From Baffinella frigidus (Eukaryota; Cryptophyceae; Cryptomonadales; Baffinellaceae): DNA of 11,082 nucleotides. The stretch covers positions 269,674 through 280,755 of the forward strand of contig MU646847.1 in assembly GCA_026770585.1 (NCBI GenBank), written 5' to 3'. Both the position numbers and the translations under genes were made by a program. The notes under the pieces were generated by a model that saw only the letters and a list, made by a program, of their open reading frames with translations, was not told the origin of the DNA and ran no database searches. Of this stretch, positions 10,839 to 11,082 are shown in pieces; position 1 is the stretch's first letter; every line of letters starts with the position of its first letter.

Positions 10839-10957
10839 CTGCAAACACAGCTACGAAATTTTCGCCGGCCATTCAAAACGACCCTTTCTCCATTTCAACG
10901 TTTTTTTAACGCACCTACGCCCCTACAACCCGAAGCCCCTGAACCGTCATCGCCCAC

Positions 10958-11082
10958 CTGGCCTAGCCGGCGCCATGCGGCATCGAGGAACTGGAGTGCC
11001 TTCCCTTCCCGCGCCTCAAACGCCAGCTGTGCTTTTGCCAGCGCGAATCGCCACTGGTCAGCCCTTGCTCCCGCCAGCACCC
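10958..11082 (-). CDS. Candidate exon, cut by window end (RADQWRF... RRLGQ)
   Basis: From the right edge of the window the minus strand is open: ARADQWRFALAKAQLAF, then EAREGKALQFLDAAWRRLG and Q, then GTGGGCG. The donor is canonical. Repeated Ala, Leu, Glu, Arg and Lys suggest a long helix. Its paralogue at 10744-10838 follows downstream on the same strand, so this is another duplicated exon. The acceptor lies outside the window. Unknown function. Confidence 0.5.

Noticed and set aside
10292-10909. DHDL- and VVIK-repeat proteins
   Set aside because: The 12-bp tandem array is open in several frames on both strands because its period is a multiple of three.

Overview
The window looks like nuclear DNA of a repeat-rich single-celled eukaryote, most likely an alga or other protist. 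It contains no long open reading frame, no bacterial-style operon, no rRNA and no convincing tRNA. Degenerate telomere-like heptamers (GGGTTTA, GGGTTCA, GGGTTGA, GGGGTTT, GGGGTTA) are scattered internally. TTTAGGG-type motifs fit plants, green algae and dinoflagellates, and repeated possible GC donors would suit a dinoflagellate, but I cannot settle the lineage from sequence alone.

Layout. Positions 1-500 hold a (CT)n tract and low-information sequence. Positions 516-2343 hold a composite element: an array of TAAGTGGAC motifs, two inverted arms about 1.4 kb apart, and between them a 61-bp perfect palindrome, one copy of dispersed repeat B and four copies of a foldback MITE (family A). A fifth A copy lies at 2458-2560. 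From about 2670 to the right end the minus strand carries short protein-like segments that look like small exons. Most are present in several diverged copies, bounded by AG and GT (sometimes GC), and separated by telomere-like repeats. Foldback MITEs and dispersed repeats sit among them, some inside exon copies.

The best exon candidates on the minus strand are 3402-3482, 5682-5780, 5838-5882, 5968-6012, 7011-7052, 7092-7199, 7306-7350, 8141-8200, 9811-9894 and the partial exon 10958-11082. All the complete ones in this list are multiples of three long and open in one frame. They could be parts of one or more large multi-exon minus-strand genes built by exon duplication, or a graveyard of exon copies. 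I recognise no protein family; several peptides are Ala/Leu/Glu-rich and probably helical. Exon borders come from reading alone and need transcript data.

The most informative observations are: (1) repeated in-frame exon cassettes with telomere-like heptamers on their intron edges; (2) a 179-bp MITE splitting an exon copy, whose removal leaves one TA and an open frame matching the intact copy; (3) dispersed repeat B splitting another copy of the same exon, with a 13-bp near-duplicate on each side; (4) the 61-bp perfect palindrome.
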